A stretch of 18,123 nt of DNA from an uncultured Clostridia bacterium (GTDB lineage: Bacteria; Bacillota; Clostridia; Christensenellales; Borkfalkiaceae). The notes beneath the pieces are model-generated. The model searched no databases. It was not told the DNA's origin and saw only the letters and a program-made list of their open reading frames with translations. The position numbers and the translations under genes were made by a program. The DNA lies in NCBI GenBank assembly GCA_947174975.1, contig CAMWLA010000009.1:1-18123 (forward strand), written 5' to 3'. This document shows positions 15,375-18,123 of the stretch, one piece after another; positions within the stretch are counted from its first letter, which is position 1; each line of letters begins with the position of its first letter.

Positions 15375-16661
15375 TTATGCCACGCTGTCGGACTGAGCCC
15401 AATGTATAGGTTCGTCAAACGTTCCCGTGTAATAGCCCTTTATCAAGCGCACCATCAAGTCGCTTAAATATTCTACGGTATATTCGCCTACGGCGGGTAT
15501 CTCGTGGCTGTTGCCTATTCCGCTGTCGTCCGTAAGGAAGGTGTAGGTGCCGCCCGTCAGAAGCGCCGCACTGCGCATAATGTACTGTCCGAGGGTGTCA
15601 AGTCCGCTTGCCGCTACGGGAATTATGCGTATTCCCTTTTGCGCCGCGGTATTTACCGCATTTGCAAAGTTGCTTTGATTTTCTTGTAGATCGTGATAGG
15701 GAGCGTCCAGAACGTGGAACAAAAGTCTTGTTTTCGAATTGGTATTCCAGTCCGCCGCAACCGCTTCCATAAGCGCCGTATCAACTGCTTCGGGATAATC
15801 TCCGCCGCCAGATGATCTCTGTGCCTTGATGTTATTTACAACCGTGTTTAAGCCGTTTGACGAAGTTACGTCCACAAAGTCGAATTTGCGCGTAACGTAC
15901 TGGTCGCCGAAATCGCGGTAGAAGAGGAGGGATAAACTGATTTTACAGTTGAGCGCGGAAGAAACTCTCGTTACTACGCCGGCAAGCTCGTCGCACAAGA
16001 ACGAAAGCTCGTCTCCCATAGAACCGGTTGTGTCTACGACAAGCATTATTTCAAGCTCGTTTTCAACAGCCGCAAAATCCGCAAGGTTGATATTCGTTAC
16101 GCCGTCGGCAACATCCGCGGTTGCTTTGAATTCGCCGCTAACGGCTTCCAGACGCGTTCCGTTTCCGAATACGTAAGCTTTGCCCGCGCTGTCTGTCACC
16201 GCCGAATACTGAACGTCGTTTTCGTTATAAAGCGTGACTTTCGCGCCTATGACGGGATTTTCACCGCAAGTAACTAAAACCTCGTGCATATCAAACGTAT
16301 CGAGTCCGCGCGTCGCCTTGGCGTAGTCGCAGAATATTCCGTCGCGAACGGTCTGGTCTTCGGCAATGATACCTTTTTCAAATAAGCTGAGCCATAAGTC
16401 GTAGTTGAGCGCGTCGCGCCATTCTGCGCCGGTAAGCTGTTTTATAATGGGCTTCTGCTGATCGTCGGGGGTTCCGTTGACGTCGTCGCCGTCGGCGGGT
16501 GCGTCTAAGCCTTCGGATTTGTCTCCGGCAGAGCCGCTCGGTGCATAGGCGCCGTCGCCTTTGCCGTCGTATGCGCCCATACATGCCGTTGCGGTAAACG
16601 CAATTATTAAAGCAAGTAAAAACAGTAATAGGAATGATAATTTTCTATATATAGTTTTCAT
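15375..16661 (-). CDS. VWA-domain lipoprotein with an N-terminal Ig-like insert
   Basis: A 428-residue surface lipoprotein of unknown role. The signal peptide (1-26) has a basic start, a long hydrophobic core and ATAC, giving lipid attachment at C27; the lipobox is imperfect (Ala at -3). A low-complexity Gly/Asp/Ala linker covers 28-70. Residues about 125-195 resemble a carboxypeptidase-regulatory/Ig-like fold (VIGAKVTLYNENDVQYSAVT, then DSAGKAYVF). The VWA domain spans about 203-385: the metal-site motif is DTTGS (D210, T212, S214), then SLLFYRDFGDQY, GGGDYPEAVDTAL (285-297) and LLFHVLDAPYHD (313-324). This resembles VWA domains with GGGDxPEA and DAPPH motifs. ATG is preceded by AAGGTGA overlapping the upstream gene's stop, so it is the second gene of a two-gene unit. 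Partner and ligand are unknown. Confidence 0.85.
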   Translation of the reverse strand: MKTIYRKLSFLLLFLLALIIAFTATACMGAYDGKGDGAYAPSGSAGDKSEGLDAPADGDDVNGTPDDQQKPIIKQLTGAEWRDALNYDLWLSLFEKGIIAEDQTVRDGIFCDYAKATRGLDTFDMHEVLVTCGENPVIGAKVTLYNENDVQYSAVTDSAGKAYVFGNGTRLEAVSGEFKATADVADGVTNINLADFAAVENELEIMLVVDTTGSMGDELSFLCDELAGVVTRVSSALNCKISLSLLFYRDFGDQYVTRKFDFVDVTSSNGLNTVVNNIKAQRSSGGGDYPEAVDTALMEAVAADWNTNSKTRLLFHVLDAPYHDLQENQSNFANAVNTAAQKGIRIIPVAASGLDTLGQYIMRSAALLTGGTYTFLTDDSGIGNSHEIPAVGEYTVEYLSDLMVRLIKGYYTGTFDEPIHWAQSDSVA

Positions 16662-16665
16662 ATTT

Positions 16666-16672
16666 TCACCTT
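16666..16672 (-). promoter_or_regulatory. Ribosome binding site overlapping a stop codon
   Basis: On the minus strand the upstream stop TAA runs into AAGGTGA, 4 bases before the ATG at 16661. The anti-Shine-Dalgarno match shares bases with the stop codon, so ribosomes finishing the first VWA gene are placed to start the second. Confidence 0.7.
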
Positions 16673-18123
16673 AATTATAAAATTTACTTTCGGAAGCTTT
16701 TGTAACTAACGTTACGAATTCCTGCTTGTAAGTATCGTTTGCCATATACGAAGTTAAACCGTCAAGCCTTGCAAGAACTGACGATAATGTGCCAGTGCCC
16801 TTGTAAGCCGAATTTCTGAGTATCAGACCGAATTCCGCAACGCAAGTTATGAACGCGAGGTCAGTAGATGAGGGGGTGTCAACGGTTACTTCGCTTTTAA
16901 CGCTTTCGTTTGTTTCTTGGTTGTTTACGTCCTTGTATCTTACTTCAACGTCGGCAATCTTTCCGTCCGCGCCTTCGGCAAGCTGAATTTCATATAGCGC
17001 CGTAACGCAAAGGTTGCTGCCTATTTCGCCAGTGTCGGTTTTATCGTTGTTGAAATCGTCCTCGGAAATCATCTTTGCGTCGTAGCCGACAAGTCTGTAT
17101 TTTTCAACTGCGTCGGTAAAGGTTACGCCCGCCTTGGCGTCCTTTGCAACGGTAAAAAGTGTGCCCATCAGCTCGTCTACGAATACCTTGCGCGCCTCGT
17201 TCACGTTGTCAAGGTAAGCGTAATTTCCGTTTCCGTTGATTGCAAGCGTTTGCATTAAATCGTCGCGCATATTGCCCATGCCCACGCCGATAGCCGAAAG
17301 ATAAATGCCGCTTTTCGCCTTCTGCTGAATAAACTCTTTAAGTCCGTCTTTTTCGGTAAGTCCCGCGTTGAAGTCGCCGTCGGAAATCATTATAACTCTG
17401 TTGTTTCCGCCCGTTATAAAGTGGTCTTGCGCAATTCTATACGCGCGTTCAAGTCCGTCGCCGCCGCTGGTATAGCCCGAAGCCACAAGACCGGAAATTT
17501 TATTTCTGATAATCTCTTTGCCGTCTTTGCTGCATTCGCCGCCGTCGACTACGGTATTAACTCCGCTTGCATAGGTCACTACGGAAACTACGTCTTTCTC
17601 GCCGAGCTGATCCAAAAGCATATATAAGCCTTTTTTCGCAAGAGTTAATCTGTTATCGCCCGTCATCGAACCGGACACGTCGATAAGGAAAACGTAGTTT
17701 GCATTTCCTTCCCAAACCATTTCCGTAGTTTTAATACCCGCAAGCATAAGTTTGCTGTCCGCGTTCCAAGGGCAAGAGGTTAAATACGTGGAAACCGAAA
17801 CCGCCTTATCTTCGGGTGCGGGGAAATTGTAATCGAAGTAGTTAATCATTTCCTCGATGCGCACGCCGCTTGCGTCAACCTTTTTCTTGTCGTTTATCTG
17901 CGTTCTCACTTGCGAGTACGAAGCCGTGTTTCTGTCAAGAGAGAAGTAGGACGATGCGCTCTGCGCAACTGAAGTAAAGTCTTGTTCTACGATATTGTCG
18001 TGCACGTAGTTGTTGCCGTCTTCCGCAAGGTCGGGCGCAAAGATTTCGGGATAGGAGGGGCGGGGTACGCCGTGCGCACCGTCGCCGTTATATGCACCGC
18101 CGCAACCGCCAAGCACTAAACAC
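16671..18123 (-). CDS. YfbK-like VWA-domain lipoprotein, 5' end cut by the window edge
   Basis: The gene runs off the window on its 5' side. The first visible residues, CLVLGGCGGAYNGDG, are the end of a lipoprotein signal peptide with a classic LGGC lipobox, so the GTG at 18116-18114 is an internal Val and not the start. Counting from that GTG, the lipid Cys is residue 5. Residues about 47-115 match the region before VWA in YfbK-type proteins: SSYFSLDRNTASYSQVRTQI in the first half, then VRIEEMINYFDYNFP (85-99) and SCPWNADSKLMLAGIK. The VWA domain (about 140-320) has a complete metal site: DVSGS (146-150), T216 in GYTSGGDG and D246 in SDGDFN. The rest (about 330-481) corresponds to the C-terminal DUF3520-like part, including YKDVNNQETNE and LAFITCVAEFGLILR. 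Molecular function of the family is unknown; location is the outer face of the membrane. Confidence 0.88.
   Translation of the reverse strand, partial: CLVLGGCGGAYNGDGAHGVPRPSYPEIFAPDLAEDGNNYVHDNIVEQDFTSVAQSASSYFSLDRNTASYSQVRTQINDKKKVDASGVRIEEMINYFDYNFPAPEDKAVSVSTYLTSCPWNADSKLMLAGIKTTEMVWEGNANYVFLIDVSGSMTGDNRLTLAKKGLYMLLDQLGEKDVVSVVTYASGVNTVVDGGECSKDGKEIIRNKISGLVASGYTSGGDGLERAYRIAQDHFITGGNNRVIMISDGDFNAGLTEKDGLKEFIQQKAKSGIYLSAIGVGMGNMRDDLMQTLAINGNGNYAYLDNVNEARKVFVDELMGTLFTVAKDAKAGVTFTDAVEKYRLVGYDAKMISEDDFNNDKTDTGEIGSNLCVTALYEIQLAEGADGKIADVEVRYKDVNNQETNESVKSEVTVDTPSSTDLAFITCVAEFGLILRNSAYKGTGTLSSVLARLDGLTSYMANDTYKQEFVTLVTKASESKFYN

Noticed and set aside
18114..18116. GTG as the start codon of the upstream VWA lipoprotein.
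   Set aside because: The frame stays open to the window edge (C-L before the GTG), and the residues form the end of a lipoprotein signal peptide, so the GTG codes for an internal Val and the real start lies outside.

Overview
The window reads as ordinary chromosome of a Gram-positive anaerobe of the Bacillota, most likely a gut Clostridia. This is inferred from RNase J, a type III glutamine synthetase, secreted lipoproteins, AGGAGG-type ribosome binding sites, TTG starts, and an adenylosuccinate synthetase of a form I associate with Clostridia. Base composition and codon style look even throughout. I see no insertion sequence, phage gene, CRISPR array, tRNA or rRNA, and no gene-free stretch longer than about 70 bases.

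Layout. (1) 60-3989 (+) encodes a very large acidic, repeat-built, coiled-coil protein of unknown function, with a conserved-looking globular domain at its C-terminus. It is followed by a strong terminator-like hairpin. (2) 4058-12354 (+) is a tight six-gene run with overlaps or gaps of at most 15 bases: RNase J, a TrmR-type tRNA methyltransferase, a TrhP-type U32 protein, EPSP synthase (AroA), DNA polymerase IV (DinB) and type III glutamine synthetase. It ends in a terminator. (3) 12424-14055 encodes a ClC chloride transporter with a C-terminal TrkA-C/RCK-C domain, and purA follows after 1 base (14057-15337). A candidate promoter lies between the terminator and the ClC gene. (4) A bidirectional terminator at 15338-15370 separates purA from two convergent minus-strand genes, both von Willebrand A-domain lipoproteins. 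The upstream one (16671 to the window edge) is cut off at its 5' end.

How the genes may work together. The most interesting block is trmR-trhP-aroA. From the characterised families, TrhP-type U32 proteins hydroxylate wobble uridine-34 of tRNA without oxygen, needing an iron-sulfur cluster and prephenate. TrmR methylates the product to 5-methoxyuridine. AroA makes EPSP, the precursor of chorismate and hence of prephenate. All three genes overlap by 4 bases at each junction, so a tRNA-modification pair is coupled to the pathway that supplies its required metabolite. That link is my inference from gene order plus family knowledge.

I found no convincing wholly new system. The best candidates for a second look are the trmR-trhP-aroA coupling, the giant acidic repeat protein beside an RNase J with a strongly basic N-terminal extension, the hairpin directly in front of the RNase J start, and the paired VWA lipoproteins that share a motif just after the lipid-attachment cysteine.
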